This document shows, in pieces, positions 6,103 through 6,106 of a stretch of 6,106 nucleotides of DNA. A program made the translations under genes and the position numbers. How positions within the stretch are numbered: the first letter of the stretch is position 1; every line of letters starts with the position of its first letter. Under the pieces are notes generated by a model. The model saw only the letters and a list, made by a program, of their open reading frames with translations, was not told the origin of the DNA and did no database searches. The stretch comes from Rhodocyclaceae bacterium (GTDB lineage Bacteria > Pseudomonadota > Gammaproteobacteria > Burkholderiales > Rhodocyclaceae), in NCBI GenBank assembly GCA_030689585.1, contig JAUYFZ010000101.1:1-6106 (forward strand). Reading direction: 5' to 3'.

Positions 6103-6106
6103 CTCC
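6103..6106 (-). promoter_or_regulatory. Ribosome binding site for the GTG start of hisD
   Basis: On the minus strand GGAG sits six bases before the GTG at 6096-6094. It supports this start, which gives the normal HisD N-terminus. The site touches the window edge, so the promoter region is not visible. Confidence 0.65.

Noticed and set aside
1..6106. CRISPR array, tRNA or rRNA genes
   Set aside because: No regularly spaced direct repeats, tRNA cloverleaf or rRNA-like sequence was found by eye.

Overview
The window looks like a piece of a proteobacterial chromosome, probably beta- or gammaproteobacterial or a close relative. The reasons are the gene families, an S-adenosylhomocysteine (SAH) riboswitch in front of ahcY, the neighbourhood of ahcY and metF, and moderately high GC. 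No species can be named from the sequence alone. Five genes read rightward and one (hisD) reads leftward. All six appear complete.

Left part (1-1309): a short GC-rich leader with a strong small hairpin, then a soluble PAS-type sensor histidine kinase. No response regulator is visible beside it. Centre (1305-2828): a perfect TATAAT box lies across the kinase stop codon. It is followed within about 10 bases by an SAH riboswitch and a competing hairpin, then by ahcY (S-adenosylhomocysteine hydrolase), which starts with GTG.

Middle (2825-3735): a type II toxin-antitoxin pair sits between ahcY and metF. It comprises a FitA/VapB-like ribbon-helix-helix antitoxin with a long C-terminal extension and a PIN-domain (VapC/FitB-like) toxin. 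The pair has its own apparent promoter, whose -35 box overlaps the ahcY stop codon and whose -10 box lies inside a perfect inverted repeat that is a good operator candidate. The toxin stop codon overlaps the TTG start of metF (methylenetetrahydrofolate reductase), so the pair appears to be built into the methyl-cycle operon.

Right part (4581-6106): a roughly 157-base imperfect palindromic element with matching 16-base ends lies between the convergent metF and hisD genes and may be a mobile repeat and/or a two-way terminator. hisD (histidinol dehydrogenase) occupies the rest on the minus strand, with its GTG start and ribosome binding site at the very edge of the window.

Functionally, ahcY removes SAH and yields homocysteine, and metF supplies 5-methyl-tetrahydrofolate for remethylating homocysteine to methionine. 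The two form one cycle. The riboswitch senses the substrate of AhcY, while the operator upstream of the toxin-antitoxin pair could place metF partly under autoregulation by the antitoxin. The main points of interest are this riboswitch, toxin-antitoxin and metF arrangement and the palindromic element. No clearly new defence or mobile system is present.
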